DNA of 64,000 nt, taken from contig NZ_CP020738.1 of NCBI RefSeq assembly GCF_002097715.1, positions 1,736,001-1,800,000 on the forward strand, in the 5' to 3' direction. Shown here piece after piece: positions 25,832 to 36,143 of the stretch. This DNA is from Burkholderia ubonensis subsp. mesacidophila (GTDB lineage Bacteria; Pseudomonadota; Gammaproteobacteria; Burkholderiales; Burkholderiaceae). A model generated the notes under the pieces. That model had not been told where the DNA came from, did not search any database, and was given only the letters and a program-made list of their open reading frames with translations. The first letter of the stretch is position 1; the number at the start of each line of letters is the position of its first letter. A program made the position numbers and the translations under genes.

Positions 25832-26956
25832 TCACGCCATCCGGCTGATGGTCTGGCGGAACCGCTTCAGCGACAGCAGGAACAACACGCCGCCGATCGC
25901 GAGCAGGAGCGCGAACTGCGGCCACACCGCGTCGAGGCCCGCGCCGCGATAGAGGATGCGCTGCGCGAGCTCGACGAAATGGGTCGTCGGCGCGGCGAAC
26001 ATCACGTCCTGCACGGCCTGCGGCATGCTCTCGCGCGGCGTGAGCCCGCCGGACAGCAGTTGCAGCGGCAGCAGCACCAGCACGAGCAGCATCCCGAACT
26101 GCGGCATGCTGCGCACGAGCGTCGCGAGGAAGATCCCCATCGACGTCGTCGCGAACAGGTGCAGCGCCATGCCGGCGACGAACAGCCCGAGCGAGCCCGC
26201 GATCGGCACCTGCAGCGCGCCGCGCACGACGAAGATGAGCGACGCCACCGCCGCGACCGTCACGACGAGCCCCATCGACCAGACTTTCGCGAGCATGATC
26301 TCGGCGGGGGTGACGGGCATCACGAGCAGGTGCTCGATCGTGCCGTGCTCGCGCTCGCGGATCAGCGCCGCGCCCGTGAGGATCATCGACAGCATCGTGA
26401 CGTTGTTGATGACTTCCATCAGCGCGCCGAACCAGACCTCGTCGAGATTCGGATTGAAGCGCATGTGCACCGCGAGATCGACCGGCAGGTCGGGGCCGCC
26501 GCGGTAACGGCGCACGAACGCGTCGATCTCGCCCGCGACGATCTGCTGCACGTAGCCGCTGCCGGTAAACGCCTGGCTCATCCGCGTCGCGTCGACGTCG
26601 AGGCGGATCGTCGCGGGGCGCCCGGCCAGCACGTCGCGCTGGAAGTTCGGCGGGATGTCGAGCGCGAACGTGTAGTCGCCGTCGTCGAGGCCGCGATCGA
26701 CCGCCGCGGCGCCGACCATCGCGGGCACCGTGAACTGCGGCGGAAAGAACGCCGACGCGATGCGCGCCGACAGCGGCGACGCGTCCTCGTCGACGATCGC
26801 GATGGGCGCCTTGTGCAGCGTGTCGGGCCGCGCGGTGGCGGCCGCGTAGATCGATGCGCTGAACGTGTAGACGATCAGCACGAGCATGATCGGGTCGCGC
26901 GCGAGGCTCCACAGTTCCTTGACGCCGAGCCGGTAGATCGTGAGCAGACGCTGCAT
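25832..26956 (-). CDS. ABC-2 type transport permease (YbhR/YhhJ-like)
   Basis: A 374-residue ABC-2 permease with one N-terminal membrane helix (about 25-45), a large extracytoplasmic domain (about 50-180) and five C-terminal helices beginning near NNVTMLSMILTGAALIRERE. The EREHGTIEHLLVMPVTPAEI motif is the ABC-2 coupling-helix signature. ATG 26956 follows AGGAG. It is the last gene of the nodT-hlyD-rbbA-permease operon, two bases beyond the rbbA stop. With RbbA and HlyD it should form a tripartite exporter; the substrate is unknown, with drugs or cationic compounds likely by family. Confidence 0.9.
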   Translation of the reverse strand: MQRLLTIYRLGVKELWSLARDPIMLVLIVYTFSASIYAAATARPDTLHKAPIAIVDEDASPLSARIASAFFPPQFTVPAMVGAAAVDRGLDDGDYTFALDIPPNFQRDVLAGRPATIRLDVDATRMSQAFTGSGYVQQIVAGEIDAFVRRYRGGPDLPVDLAVHMRFNPNLDEVWFGALMEVINNVTMLSMILTGAALIREREHGTIEHLLVMPVTPAEIMLAKVWSMGLVVTVAAVASLIFVVRGALQVPIAGSLGLFVAGMALHLFATTSMGIFLATLVRSMPQFGMLLVLVLLPLQLLSGGLTPRESMPQAVQDVMFAAPTTHFVELAQRILYRGAGLDAVWPQFALLLAIGGVLFLLSLKRFRQTISRMA

Positions 26957-26958
26957 GG

Positions 26959-29760
26959 TCAGGTCTCCTGCTTTCTGAGCAGCGCGACGGTGGCGGCCAG
27001 CAGGACCGGCACCGTCGCGAGCATCGGCCAGAACTGCGGCCACAGGTCGGCCAGGCCGAGCGCCTTGTTGTACACGCCGCGGCTGATCGCGAGCATGTAG
27101 GTGGCCGGATAGAGCGTGCCGATCCACTTGCCGACGCCTTCGAGCGACGACAGCGGCGTGAGCAGGCCGGAGAACTGCACGACCGGGATCAGCGTGCCGA
27201 TGATCGTCATGAAGATCGCGGCGATCTGGCTGCGCGTGAAGGTGGACGCGAGCAGGCCGACGCCGGTCGCCACGACGTTGAAGATCAGCACGGCGAGGAG
27301 CAGCGTCGCGAAGCTGCCCTTGATCCGCACGCCGAACGCGAGATCGGCGAGCACCACCATCAGCAGGAAGTTCAGCATCGCGAGCACGATGTACGGCGCC
27401 TGCTTGCCGATCAGGAATTCGGTGCGCGTGACGGGCGTCACGTACAGGTTGACGATCGAGCCGAGCTCGCGCTCGCGCACGACGGCGAGCGCGGTCAGCA
27501 TCGCCGGCAGCATCAGCAGCAGCATCGGCATGATCGCCGGGATCATCGCGGGCAGGCTCTTCACGTCGGGGTTGTAGCGATAGCGCACCGCAATCTCGAC
27601 CGCCGGCGCGAGCGACACGCCGAGCCGCCGTTTCGCCTCGTCGCGCAGCCAGTTCTCGTGCATGCCGGCCACGTAGCCGCGGATCGTCTCCGCACGCAGC
27701 GGCATCGCGCCGTCGATCCACATGCCGATCTGCACGCGCCGGCCGCGCGCGACGTCCCGCGCGAAATCCGGCGGAATCTCGATCGCGAGCGACAGCTGCC
27801 CGCTGCGCATGCGCCGGTCGAGGTCGTCGTAGCCCGCGAGCGGCGCGCGCTGCACGAAGTAGCGCGACCCGGCGATGTTCTGCGTGTAGCCCTGGCTCAG
27901 CATCGTCTGGTCGCGGTCGAGCACCGCAAACGTGAGGTTGTCGACGTCGAGGCTGATGCCGATGCTGATCACGCACATCAGCACGAGCGAGCCGAGCAGC
28001 GCGAGCGTCGCCCGCACCGGGTCGCGGCGCAGCTCCAGGACTTCGCGCCACATGTAGCTGCCGGCGCGCGCGAGACTGAAGCGCGGCGCGGGCCGGGCGG
28101 CGTCGGCCGACGGTGGTGGGCCGGCATCCCATGACGCATCGTCCGGCGCGACCTGCGGCGCGTCGCCCGTGCGTTGCGCGTCGACGAGGTAGCCGATGAA
28201 CGCTTCTTCCAGCGTGCGCGCGCCGCGTTGCCGCACCAGCTCGGCGGGCGTATCGCTCGCGAGCACGCGGCCCGCATGCATCAGCGAGATCCGGTCGCAG
28301 CGCTCGGCTTCGTTCATGAAGTGCGTCGAGATGAAGATCGTCACGCGATCACGCCGCGCCAGCTCGATCATCAGCTGCCAGAAGCTGTCGCGCGCCACCG
28401 GGTCGACGCCGGAGGTGGGCTCGTCGAGTATCAGCAGTTCCGGCTTGTGCACCATCGCGACCGCCAGCGACAGCCGCTGCCGCATGCCGAGCGGCAGGCG
28501 CTCGGGCAGCGCGTCGAGCGCGTCGGCCAGGCCGAAGCGCGCGGTCATCTCGGCCACGCGCGCGGCCACGTCCGCCTCCGGCACGCCGAACAGGCGCGCA
28601 TGCAGCACGAGGTTCTGACGCACGGTCAGCTCGCCGTACAGCGAGAAGCCCTGCGACATGTACCCGACCCGGCGGCGCGTGTTGATGTCGCCGGCCGCGA
28701 CGGGCCGGCCGAACAGCTTCGCGTCGCCCTCGGTCGCGGGCAACAGGCCGGTCAGCATCTTCATCGTCGTCGACTTGCCGCAGCCGTTCGAGCCGAGAAA
28801 GCCGAAGATCTCGCCGCGCCGAATCCGGAAGCTCACGTGATCGACGGCAACGAAATCGCCGAAGCGCATCGTCAGGTCGTGCGCCTCGATCGCGTAGCCG
28901 GCGGCGTCGTCCACCTGCAGCGGCGTCACCCGCACCGGCACGTAGCCGCGCCGCCGCTCGTCCGGCAGCAGCGCGATAAACGCCGATTCGAGCCGGTCGC
29001 AGCCGGTGCGCGCGAGCAGGTCGGCGGGCGTGCCGGTGGCCAGCACGCGGCCGGCGTCCATCGCGATCAGCCAGTCGAAGCGCTGCGCCTCGTCCATGTA
29101 CGCGGTCGCGACCACCACGCTCATCGACGGGCGCGCCGCGCGGATCCGGCCGATCAGCTCCCAGAACTGCGCGCGGGCGAGCGGATCGACGCCGGTCGTC
29201 GGCTCGTCGAGGATCAGCAGGTCGGGATCGTGGATCAGCGCGCAGCACAGGCCGAGCTTCTGTTTCATGCCGCCCGACAGCTTGCCGGCCGGGCGGTCGA
29301 GGAACGGATCGAGGCCGGTGCTGCGCGTCAGGCTGTCGATCCGGCGCCGCCGCTCGGCGGCGTCGTGGCCGAACAGCCGCGCGAAGAACTGCAGGTTTTC
29401 CTCGACCGACAGCGTCGCATACAGGTTCTTGCCGAGGCCCTGCGGCATGTACGCGATCCGGCCGCACACGCGATCGCGGTGCGCGGCCGACGCCATGTCG
29501 CCGCCGAGCACGGTCACCTGGCCCTGCTGGATCGCCCGCGCGCCCGACGCGAGCGCGAGCAGGCTCGACTTGCCGACGCCGTCCGGGCCGATCAGCCCGA
29601 TCATGCGCCCGGCGGGTACGTCGAGCGTCACGCCGTCGAGCGCGCACGCCGCGCCGTAGCGCAGCGTCACGCCGGACAGGCGGATCACGCCGCCGTCGAC
29701 GCCGCCGGCCGGAGCCGGCGGGCGCTCGACCAGGCCGGTGGCGTCCTGCTCGGGCGTCAC
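26959..29760 (-). CDS. rbbA: Fused double-ATPase/permease ABC exporter, RbbA-like
   Basis: A 933-residue fusion with NBD1 (about 25-265), NBD2 (about 290-530) and an ABC-2 permease (about 575-933). NBD1 has Walker A GPDGVGKS (58-65), signature LSGGMKQK and [16 protein letters not shown]2 has GSNGCGKS (323-330), a degenerate signature [10 protein letters not shown] and [13 protein letters not shown]. The C-terminal half ends with five membrane helices. The same architecture is found in E. coli YhiH/RbbA, described as ribosome-associated but encoded with HlyD and permease genes. GTG 29760 overlaps the hlyD stop (GTGA). Confidence 0.9.
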   Translation of the reverse strand: MTPEQDATGLVERPPAPAGGVDGGVIRLSGVTLRYGAACALDGVTLDVPAGRMIGLIGPDGVGKSSLLALASGARAIQQGQVTVLGGDMASAAHRDRVCGRIAYMPQGLGKNLYATLSVEENLQFFARLFGHDAAERRRRIDSLTRSTGLDPFLDRPAGKLSGGMKQKLGLCCALIHDPDLLILDEPTTGVDPLARAQFWELIGRIRAARPSMSVVVATAYMDEAQRFDWLIAMDAGRVLATGTPADLLARTGCDRLESAFIALLPDERRRGYVPVRVTPLQVDDAAGYAIEAHDLTMRFGDFVAVDHVSFRIRRGEIFGFLGSNGCGKSTTMKMLTGLLPATEGDAKLFGRPVAAGDINTRRRVGYMSQGFSLYGELTVRQNLVLHARLFGVPEADVAARVAEMTARFGLADALDALPERLPLGMRQRLSLAVAMVHKPELLILDEPTSGVDPVARDSFWQLMIELARRDRVTIFISTHFMNEAERCDRISLMHAGRVLASDTPAELVRQRGARTLEEAFIGYLVDAQRTGDAPQVAPDDASWDAGPPPSADAARPAPRFSLARAGSYMWREVLELRRDPVRATLALLGSLVLMCVISIGISLDVDNLTFAVLDRDQTMLSQGYTQNIAGSRYFVQRAPLAGYDDLDRRMRSGQLSLAIEIPPDFARDVARGRRVQIGMWIDGAMPLRAETIRGYVAGMHENWLRDEAKRRLGVSLAPAVEIAVRYRYNPDVKSLPAMIPAIMPMLLLMLPAMLTALAVVRERELGSIVNLYVTPVTRTEFLIGKQAPYIVLAMLNFLLMVVLADLAFGVRIKGSFATLLLAVLIFNVVATGVGLLASTFTRSQIAAIFMTIIGTLIPVVQFSGLLTPLSSLEGVGKWIGTLYPATYMLAISRGVYNKALGLADLWPQFWPMLATVPVLLAATVALLRKQET

Positions 29761-30830
29761 TGCGGCACCTTGACCGCGAGCGTGTCAGGCCAGCTCGCGC
29801 GCGAATCGACCTTCAGCCACGCGACGCCCGGCAGCCCGGTCTTCACGAGCCGGAGATGGCGCTGCAGCAGGTCGCGGTCGATGCGCGCCTTCACGCGGAA
29901 CATCAGCTTCTGCCGCTCGTTGGCCGTCTCGACCGTCTTCGGCGTGAACTGCGCGGTGCTCGACACGAACGACACCCGCGCCGGGATCACGTACTGCGGC
30001 GCGGCGTCGAGCACGATCCGCACGTCGGCGCCGAGCGGCACCTTGCCGACGACGGTCTCGGGCAGGAAGAACGTCATGTAGACGTCGGCCAGATCGACGA
30101 CGTTGAGCACCTTGCCGCCGGCCGGGAGCACTTCGCCGGCCTCGGCCACCCGATACTGCACGCGGCCGTCGCGCGGCGAGGTCAGCTCGCTGTCGGAAAT
30201 GTCGGCCTGCACCCGCGCGACGGTCGCCTGCGCGGCCGCGACGGCGGAGTGGGCGGCGACGAGCTGCGCCTTCGTCGCATCGATCGCGGCCTGGGCCGCA
30301 TCGACCTGCGCGCGGGCGGCCCGCACGGTCGCCTCCATGCTGCGCGCGCGGGCGCGATCGTCGTCGAGCTCCTGCAGCGACGACGCGCCTTCGCGTGACA
30401 GCGTCTCGGAGCGCGCGAGCCGGCGCCGGGCGGCGTCCAGCTCGCTTTCGCGCTGCACGACGGACGCTTCGGCCGCCGCCTTGTCGCTGCGGCGCTGCGC
30501 AACCTGCGCGTCGACGCTCGCGGCCGTGTTCAACGCCTGCTGCTCTTTCGCGCGCGCCTCGTCGAGCTGCGCGTGCAGCACGAGCACGTCCATGCTGGCG
30601 AGCGGCTGGCCGGCCTTCACGAAATCGCCTTCGTCGACCAGCATCGCGCTGACGCGCCCCGGCAGCTTGGTCGCGACGTCGATCTCGGTCGCCTCGATGC
30701 GGCCGTTGCCGCTCACGAGCCCCGCGTCGGCCCGGCCGTCGTGCCAGAGGGTCCAGCCGTACCAGGCGGCGCCGAGCGCGAGCGCGGCCGCGCCGAACTC
30801 GATCAGATAGTGGCGGTTAGGCATCTTCAT
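29757..30830 (-). CDS. HlyD/EmrA-type periplasmic adaptor
   Basis: A 357-residue membrane-fusion protein. An N-terminal membrane anchor ([20 protein letters not shown]) is followed by the first half of a lipoyl domain ([20 protein letters not shown]). A long alpha-helical hairpin (about 95-215, rich in Ala/Arg/Glu heptads) and a beta-barrel domain ([20 protein letters not shown]) come next. It links the inner-membrane ABC transporter to the outer-membrane channel. ATG 30830 overlaps the nodT stop, and its own stop overlaps rbbA. Confidence 0.92.
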   Translation of the reverse strand: MKMPNRHYLIEFGAAALALGAAWYGWTLWHDGRADAGLVSGNGRIEATEIDVATKLPGRVSAMLVDEGDFVKAGQPLASMDVLVLHAQLDEARAKEQQALNTAASVDAQVAQRRSDKAAAEASVVQRESELDAARRRLARSETLSREGASSLQELDDDRARARSMEATVRAARAQVDAAQAAIDATKAQLVAAHSAVAAAQATVARVQADISDSELTSPRDGRVQYRVAEAGEVLPAGGKVLNVVDLADVYMTFFLPETVVGKVPLGADVRIVLDAAPQYVIPARVSFVSSTAQFTPKTVETANERQKLMFRVKARIDRDLLQRHLRLVKTGLPGVAWLKVDSRASWPDTLAVKVPQ

Positions 30831-32335
30831 TGCGTGGAACCCGAATCGGTCGAAGCGTGAGGGGAAGTGGCCGGCGCGTCGTTGCCGGCCTGCGGGGCGC
30901 CGCCGAGCGCGCCGTACAGCGCGACGCGGCTCGACAGCAGCGCGCGGCGCGTCTGCACGAGCTGCTGCTCGGCATTCAGCAGGTCGCGCTGCGCGTCGAG
31001 CACTTCGAGAAAGCGCACCGCGCCGCTGTCGTAGCGCAGCTTCGCGAGCCGCGCGCGTTCCGTCTGCGACGCGAGCGTCGCGCGTTCGACGCGCAACTGC
31101 TCGGCCTGCCAGTCGCGCGCCGCGAGCGCGTCGGACACGTCGCGGAACGCGCCTTGCACGGTTTTCTCGTATTGCGCGACGGCCTCGTCGCGCTGCGCCT
31201 TCGTCAGCGCGAGATTGGCGCGATTGCGTCCGGCGTCGAAGATCGGCATCGCCAGATTCGGGATCAGGCTCCACGTGCCGGTGCCGGACGAGAACAGGTT
31301 GTGCAGCTCGCTGCTGCCCGAGCCGATCGCGCTCGTCAGCGCGATGCGCGGGAAGAACGCCGCGCGCGCCGCGCCGATATTCGCGTGCGCCGCGCGCAAC
31401 TGGTGCTCGGCCGCGATCACGTCCGGGCGGTTTTCGAGCAGCGCGGACGGCAGCCCGGGCGCGAGCGCCGGCATCACGGCTTGGTCGTCGAGCGTGAGCG
31501 GCGCGGCGGGCAGGTCGGGCGACGCGCCGACCAGCAGCATCAGCGTGTCCGCGGCGGTTGCGCGCGTCTGGCCCAGTTGCGCGCCGAGCGATTCCGCCTG
31601 CTGCAGCAGGATTTCCGATTGCGTCAGATCGAGCCGCGAAATCGCGCCTTCGTCGTGGCGCCGACGGAAAATCCGCAGCGACTCGCGCCGGCTGTCGATC
31701 GTCGCGCGGGTCAGCGCGAGGCGCTCGTCGTACGCGCACACGGCCAGATAGGCGTCGGCCACCTGCGTGATCAAACTGAGCGACACCGCGCGGCGGGCCG
31801 CGTCGCTCGCCAGATACCGTTCGCGCGCCGCATCCTTCAGATTGCGCACGCGGCCCCAGAAGTCGATCTCCCATTGCGTTTCGGCAAGCTGCACGTCGTA
31901 GAGCCGGCCGATGAACGGCGACGGCGCGAGCAGGCCGCCGGGCGTGCGAAAGCGCGCATACGCGGCGCCAGCGTTGATCGACGGCCATTGATCCGCGCGC
32001 CGGATGCCATACACGGCGCGGGCCTCGTCGACCCGCGCGACGGCCACCCGCAGGTCGCGGTTGTTCGCGAGCGCCTGCTCGATCAGCGTGCGCAGCCGCG
32101 CGTCGGTGAAGTACGTGCGCCAATCGGGGACGGCCGTCGCGCGCGCCGCTTCGTCAGCGTTGACGTCGGGATAGGCCGCGGGAACCGGCTGCGCGGGACG
32201 TGCATAGTGCGGCGCGAGCGACAGGCAACCCGACAGCAGGCCGCTGCACGAGAGCGCGATCGCAATGCACGCGGCCCGCGCACGGACGGCGCGCGCACCG
32301 GCAGGCGGCGGGTCGGGAAGCGCAACGTGGCGCAT
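30827..32335 (-). CDS. NodT/OprM-family outer-membrane efflux lipoprotein
   Basis: A 502-residue TolC-like channel. The signal peptide ends in a lipobox (SGLLSGC), so it should be lipid-anchored in the outer membrane. Two OEP repeats follow: LIEQALANNRDLRVAVARVD and, in the second half, ALLENRPDVIAAEHQLRAAH then ANIGAARAAFFP, the family hallmark. The ATG at 32335 has GAGGAAAG ahead; an upstream extension to 32413 is not supported. First gene of the four-gene export operon; all four are joined by overlaps or a two-base gap. Confidence 0.93.
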   Translation of the reverse strand: MRHVALPDPPPAGARAVRARAACIAIALSCSGLLSGCLSLAPHYARPAQPVPAAYPDVNADEAARATAVPDWRTYFTDARLRTLIEQALANNRDLRVAVARVDEARAVYGIRRADQWPSINAGAAYARFRTPGGLLAPSPFIGRLYDVQLAETQWEIDFWGRVRNLKDAARERYLASDAARRAVSLSLITQVADAYLAVCAYDERLALTRATIDSRRESLRIFRRRHDEGAISRLDLTQSEILLQQAESLGAQLGQTRATAADTLMLLVGASPDLPAAPLTLDDQAVMPALAPGLPSALLENRPDVIAAEHQLRAAHANIGAARAAFFPRIALTSAIGSGSSELHNLFSSGTGTWSLIPNLAMPIFDAGRNRANLALTKAQRDEAVAQYEKTVQGAFRDVSDALAARDWQAEQLRVERATLASQTERARLAKLRYDSGAVRFLEVLDAQRDLLNAEQQLVQTRRALLSSRVALYGALGGAPQAGNDAPATSPHASTDSGSTQ

Positions 32336-32605
32336 GGCTTTCCTCGTTATCGGTTGGCGACCGTGCGTGACGTCGCCATGGCTGGGGCTTCCGGCGAAAG
32401 CCGGGCCGCGCATGACCGATGCGCGCGCCCGTTCGCCGGAACGCGTCCAGTTATATCCGATGATTGCGGTGGCAACCGTTGATCTGAGTCAGAGGCGGAT
32501 GGAAGGGCGTGTCGAGCGGTTCCTCGCTTGACACGCACGCGGTGCTTGGCGGCTGTGGCCTGGGGATGCGCCGACGAGCGTCGGCGCGAGGCGATGCCGA
32601 AGACC

Positions 32606-32636
32606 TTGCCCGGCCGCCGCGAAGGCGGCCGGGCAA
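32606..32636 (-). terminator. Strong hairpin after the Asp-box protein gene
   Basis: A perfect 13-bp GC-rich stem (TTGCCCGGCCGCC and complement) with a 5-base loop, ending a few bases from the stop codon at 32640. There is no long U tract on the minus-strand side, so it may be Rho-assisted or structural. Confidence 0.6.
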
Positions 32637-32639
32637 CGG

Positions 32640-34085
32640 TCACGGCGCGAAGAACACGTCCGTGCGGTTCGCGAGATTGTTGGAGTTGGTCTGCACGAAG
32701 AACGGGTGGAACGACGACGACGGCCCGACGTCGAGGCCCTGATAGTCGCCGATGAAGAAGCCTTCCGCATTCGGCGCGACCTTCAGGTCGAACGGTCCGC
32801 CGACGCGCCGCTCGGCGACGAACGTGCGTCCGCCGTCGAGCGAGATCTTGCGCCAGAAGCCGGTGGGCAGCGTCGTGGTGTCGCCGGCCGGCAGGTCGCG
32901 GAAGTCGTAGTGGGTAACCATCACCGCACCGCCTTCGTTGATGCGCACGGACGGGTTGAACGCCGCGCGGCCCGTCGGCGTGTTGACCTGCAGCGGCGCG
33001 CTCCAGGTCGCGCCGCCGTCGGTCGACGTCGACAGCGCGATCTCGTCGTAGTGGCCGCCGTTGAAGCGGCTGTCCTGCCAGACCACGTAAAGCTGCCCCG
33101 ATGCCGGGTCGATCGCGGGCTCCGGAATGATGTCGCCGGTGCGCACCGGCTCGCCGGTAATCGGATCGGTCACGCCCACCGTCTGCAACCCGGCGATCAC
33201 TTTCGGCTGCGTCCACGTCGCGCCGTCGTCGGTCGACTTGATGAACGCGACCTTGCCGGCGTTCTTGCTGAACGGCGGCTGGATCAGGTTGAAGAAGTTG
33301 TAGAGCGTGCCGCTTTTCGGATCGACGACGATCTGGTTGCCGATCGTCTGCTGCCGCGACGGCACGTGGACGATGACCCGCGCCTTTTTCCAGGTCTTGC
33401 CGCCGTCGACCGTCTTCGAGAACAGCGTCGGCCCGCGGAATGCCTGCGTGTGCAGGTTCGCGTACGGATTGCCGTTCGGCAGCTCGAGGCGGTCCCACAC
33501 CGCGTACGCGGTGCCGGCCTTCACCGGGTTCGCGGTCACCGATTCCTTGTCGTTGAAGAACTGCGTGGTCGGCTCGCTGTCGGCGAACAACAGCGCCGGG
33601 CTGCTCCACGTCTGGCCGCCGTCGCTCGACACCGACGCCGCGACCGCGTTGCTGTTGTTCGACTGGTTGAACGAGATCGACACCGAGTAGGCGGTGCCGT
33701 CCGGCCCGATCGACACCCACGGATCGGACGCGCGCTCGTAGGGCAGCCCGCCCGGCGCGCAGGCGCTGAACGGCTGCGGCGTCTGCGCCCAGGTCGCGCC
33801 GCCGTCGAACGTGTAGCCCGCGACGAGGCCGTGCGCGCCGCCGTTGGACCAGCGGTCCTGCTGCCACACGCCGATCATGTTGGTTGGGCGGGCCGGATTG
33901 ACCGCGAGCCACGGCTCGACTTCGGCATTCACGTACACGGTGCCGGGGCCGCCGATCGTGCAGGCGGCGAACGGGCTCGGGCCGGACACGCGCACGGGCT
34001 CCGCATGCGCGGCGGCCGTGAACGCGAGCGCGGCTGCAATGGTCAGCCGGGTAACGAGCGGATGAGGCAGGGTAATGCGTCGCAT
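32640..34085 (-). CDS. Secreted Asp-box (BNR) beta-propeller protein, sialidase-like
   Basis: A 481-residue protein with a signal peptide ending AAAHA. It has at least six Asp-box motifs of the S/T-x-D-G-G-x-T-W type: TFDGGATWAQ, SSDGGQTWSS, TVDGGKTWKK, STDDGATWTQ, STDGGATWSA and SLDGGRTFVA. This repeat defines a six-bladed propeller as in sialidases and related glycosidases. The Asp-boxes are structural, so enzyme activity is not proven; the catalytic Tyr/Glu pair and Arg triad cannot be assigned by eye. ATG 34085 follows GAGGAG. Single gene, followed by a hairpin. Confidence 0.8.
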   Translation of the reverse strand: MRRITLPHPLVTRLTIAAALAFTAAAHAEPVRVSGPSPFAACTIGGPGTVYVNAEVEPWLAVNPARPTNMIGVWQQDRWSNGGAHGLVAGYTFDGGATWAQTPQPFSACAPGGLPYERASDPWVSIGPDGTAYSVSISFNQSNNSNAVAASVSSDGGQTWSSPALLFADSEPTTQFFNDKESVTANPVKAGTAYAVWDRLELPNGNPYANLHTQAFRGPTLFSKTVDGGKTWKKARVIVHVPSRQQTIGNQIVVDPKSGTLYNFFNLIQPPFSKNAGKVAFIKSTDDGATWTQPKVIAGLQTVGVTDPITGEPVRTGDIIPEPAIDPASGQLYVVWQDSRFNGGHYDEIALSTSTDGGATWSAPLQVNTPTGRAAFNPSVRINEGGAVMVTHYDFRDLPAGDTTTLPTGFWRKISLDGGRTFVAERRVGGPFDLKVAPNAEGFFIGDYQGLDVGPSSSFHPFFVQTNSNNLANRTDVFFAP

Positions 34086-34561
34086 GGACTGCTCCTCGTT
34101 GACGTGCGGAAGCCGTGGCCTGACAGGCTGCGGCCTCGCGCGTCGTCGCGCGGGGTGTGCGCCTGGTCATCAACGCAGCGCATCGACGCTTCGGATCTCG
34201 CGTCGACGCGTGCCGGACAGTACGCCGCTTCTGCCATCGCCATCCGCCTTCGCTGGGTTCCGCCAGCGTATCGGTCAAGACGCCTTCTGATTCTTCTTGC
34301 TGCCGGGGGGCGGCGCGCCACGTCGGGCGGCGCCGTTGTCCCGCCGCTGTCCTTTCAATACGACGATTGCCGTTGAGGTCGAATGCAATGTAGGCGAACC
34401 CAACCCCGGAAAGCAGGCGATTTTTTGTAACAGAGCGTAGCCGGAAAGCGTTGCCGAAATCGCACGCGGACGAGGAGAAAAATTTGCGGAAAACCGGCGA
34501 AAAATTCGCGCAATCGTGAGCGGAGGGTCGAATCGAAGCGCGAATTGAAATTGCGTCGCGT
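34086..34561. other. Intergenic region between marR and the Asp-box protein gene
   Basis: About 475 bases. No credible gene. The segment 34420-34540 is relatively AT-rich and includes a small dyad GCGAAAAATTCGC (34497-34509). The promoter of the Asp-box gene must lie here, but I cannot place it. Confidence 0.4.
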
Positions 34562-34993
34562 TCAGCGATCCGCCGGGAAGCGCGCCTGCAGCGTGCGCAG
34601 CCAGCGCGCGACGACGTCGAGCTCGTCGTCCGAAAACCCGTCGCACAGCTTCGCGTTCAGCTCGCGCAGCAGCACGCGCGCCTTCTTCAGTGCGGCGTGG
34701 CCGTCGTCGGTGAGGAACAGGCGGGTGGCGCGCCCGTCGTCCGAATCGCGATGGCGCGTGAGCAGGCCGGCCTTCGCCATGCGGTCGGCGAGGCCCGTCA
34801 TCGCGGACGGCGCAAGCTGCAGCGCCGCGCCGACTTCGCCGACGAGCGCGCCGTCGTGTTTCGCGAGATGGAACAGCACGCCGGCCTGCGCGGCGCTCGC
34901 GTGCGTATCGGTTTCCGCCTTGCGGTCGACCCAGCGCTGCGCGCGCCGCTGGCCGATGTTCAACAGCAAAAACAGTCGTCGTTCGTCGCTCAA
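34562..34993 (-). CDS. MarR-family transcriptional regulator
   Basis: A 143-residue winged-helix regulator starting with TTG at 34993 (AGGAA about 8 bases ahead). The TTG overlaps the hydrolase stop in a TTGA, so the two are coupled. The DNA-binding region is GALVGEVGAALQLAPSAMTG then LADRMAKAGLLTRHRDSDDG, followed by the typical wing RATRLFLTDDGHAAL. Such regulators usually repress their own operon and are released by small phenolic or lipophilic ligands. Two palindromes upstream of the hydrolase gene are its likely operators. Confidence 0.88.
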   Translation of the reverse strand: MSDERRLFLLLNIGQRRAQRWVDRKAETDTHASAAQAGVLFHLAKHDGALVGEVGAALQLAPSAMTGLADRMAKAGLLTRHRDSDDGRATRLFLTDDGHAALKKARVLLRELNAKLCDGFSDDELDVVARWLRTLQARFPADR

Positions 34994-35907
34994 GCTCGGT
35001 TTCCTGCTGGCGTGGAGGAGGGAATGCGGTGTGCATCGCACGGCCGGTCGAGCGCCTGCGCGAGCCAGTCCGCGATGCCCGGCCACAGCACCGCGCCGGG
35101 CCGGCTGCGGAAGAAGCCCATGTGCCCGACCGGCCCGCTGCCCGCGGCGCGCGGATCGATCTGGCGGCGCTCGACCGCCGCATGCGTCAGGTAGCTTACC
35201 AGCAGGTCGATGGCCACCGGGTTCGCCCACGGGTCGTCGTCGAAGCCGAGCGCGAGAATCGGCAGCCGTTGCTGCGCGAACCGCTCGGCCGCGCCGAGCG
35301 TCGGATCGTCGAAGAAGTAGCGCGGCAGTGTCGTCCAGCCGCTCCATTCGCGGAACACGCCGGCCGGCAGGTCCTCGCCGAGCCCGAGCCGCCTGCCCGG
35401 CACGTAGCCGAGCAGCGCGGACGTCAGCGGCCCGAGCACGCGCAGGATCAGCCGCACCTTCAGCCGTTCGGCCGCGCGCGCGATCAGCCGCGTGCTGCCC
35501 GCGTGCGACGCGACCATCACCGCCGCCTGCAGGTGGCGCGACCCGGCCGACAGGCCGATCGCGTGGCCGCCGACGCTGTGTCCGACCGCGAGCAGCGGCA
35601 CGCCGGCGAACGCGTGCCGCGCCCACGTGGTGGCCGCCTCGACGTCGAGATCGACCCAGTCGCGCATGCGCGCGCGCAGCTGGTTCAGGCGAGCCGGACG
35701 CGACGCGTCGATGCCCCGGTAGTTGTAGGTCAGCGCCGCGAAGCCGCGCTCGGTCAGGTAGCGCGCGAAGCCCGCATACAGCCGCTCCGGCACGGCGGTC
35801 GCCGGATGGATCAGCACCAGCGCGGACGGCTCGGCGTCCGGCCGCCACAGCGTGCCGCGCAGCGGGTAGCCGTCGGCGGCGGAAAATTCGATCGATCGGG
35901 TTGTCAT
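34990..35907 (-). CDS. Alpha/beta hydrolase
   Basis: A 305-residue alpha/beta hydrolase of the YheT/serine-aminopeptidase-like kind. The nucleophile elbow is GHSVGGH, the oxyanion-region motif is LVLIHPATAVPERLYAGFAR then YLTERGFAALTYNYRG, and the catalytic His is probably that in VGHMGFFR. No signal peptide, so cytoplasmic. ATG 35907 follows GAGGG; the longer frame to 36036 runs through the operator region and is rejected. First gene of a two-gene operon with marR. Substrate unknown; an ester hydrolase is the likeliest activity. Confidence 0.85.
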   Translation of the reverse strand: MTTRSIEFSAADGYPLRGTLWRPDAEPSALVLIHPATAVPERLYAGFARYLTERGFAALTYNYRGIDASRPARLNQLRARMRDWVDLDVEAATTWARHAFAGVPLLAVGHSVGGHAIGLSAGSRHLQAAVMVASHAGSTRLIARAAERLKVRLILRVLGPLTSALLGYVPGRRLGLGEDLPAGVFREWSGWTTLPRYFFDDPTLGAAERFAQQRLPILALGFDDDPWANPVAIDLLVSYLTHAAVERRQIDPRAAGSGPVGHMGFFRSRPGAVLWPGIADWLAQALDRPCDAHRIPSSTPAGNRA

Positions 35908-35927
35908 GAGGCCCTCGGTCCGATAGG

Positions 35928-35975
35928 TATTTCGCATGCGAAATATAGTCCGCAAACTATTTCGCGCACGAAATA
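35928..35975 (-). promoter_or_regulatory. Tandem MarR-type operators
   Basis: TATTTCGCATGCGAAATA (35928-35945) is a perfect 18-bp palindrome. TATTTCGCGCACGAAATA (35958-35975) repeats it with the same arms. Start-to-start distance is 30 bases, about three helical turns. Both lie 21-68 bases upstream of the hydrolase start, so a dimeric MarR protein bound here would cover the promoter. Confidence 0.85.
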
Positions 35976-36143
35976 TCTGTCGAGGGAGGATTCGAATATT
36001 TGGCGCGCCACGCGCGACACGGCGCACTGACTTCATAAAACATCCGCATCTTTACTTAGCAGAATATTGCGTTTGTTTTATGGCTCCAGGAAACGTATCG
36101 TCTGCGGTTCAACCCCGTCCGACCATCCATCCGGGAGATCACA

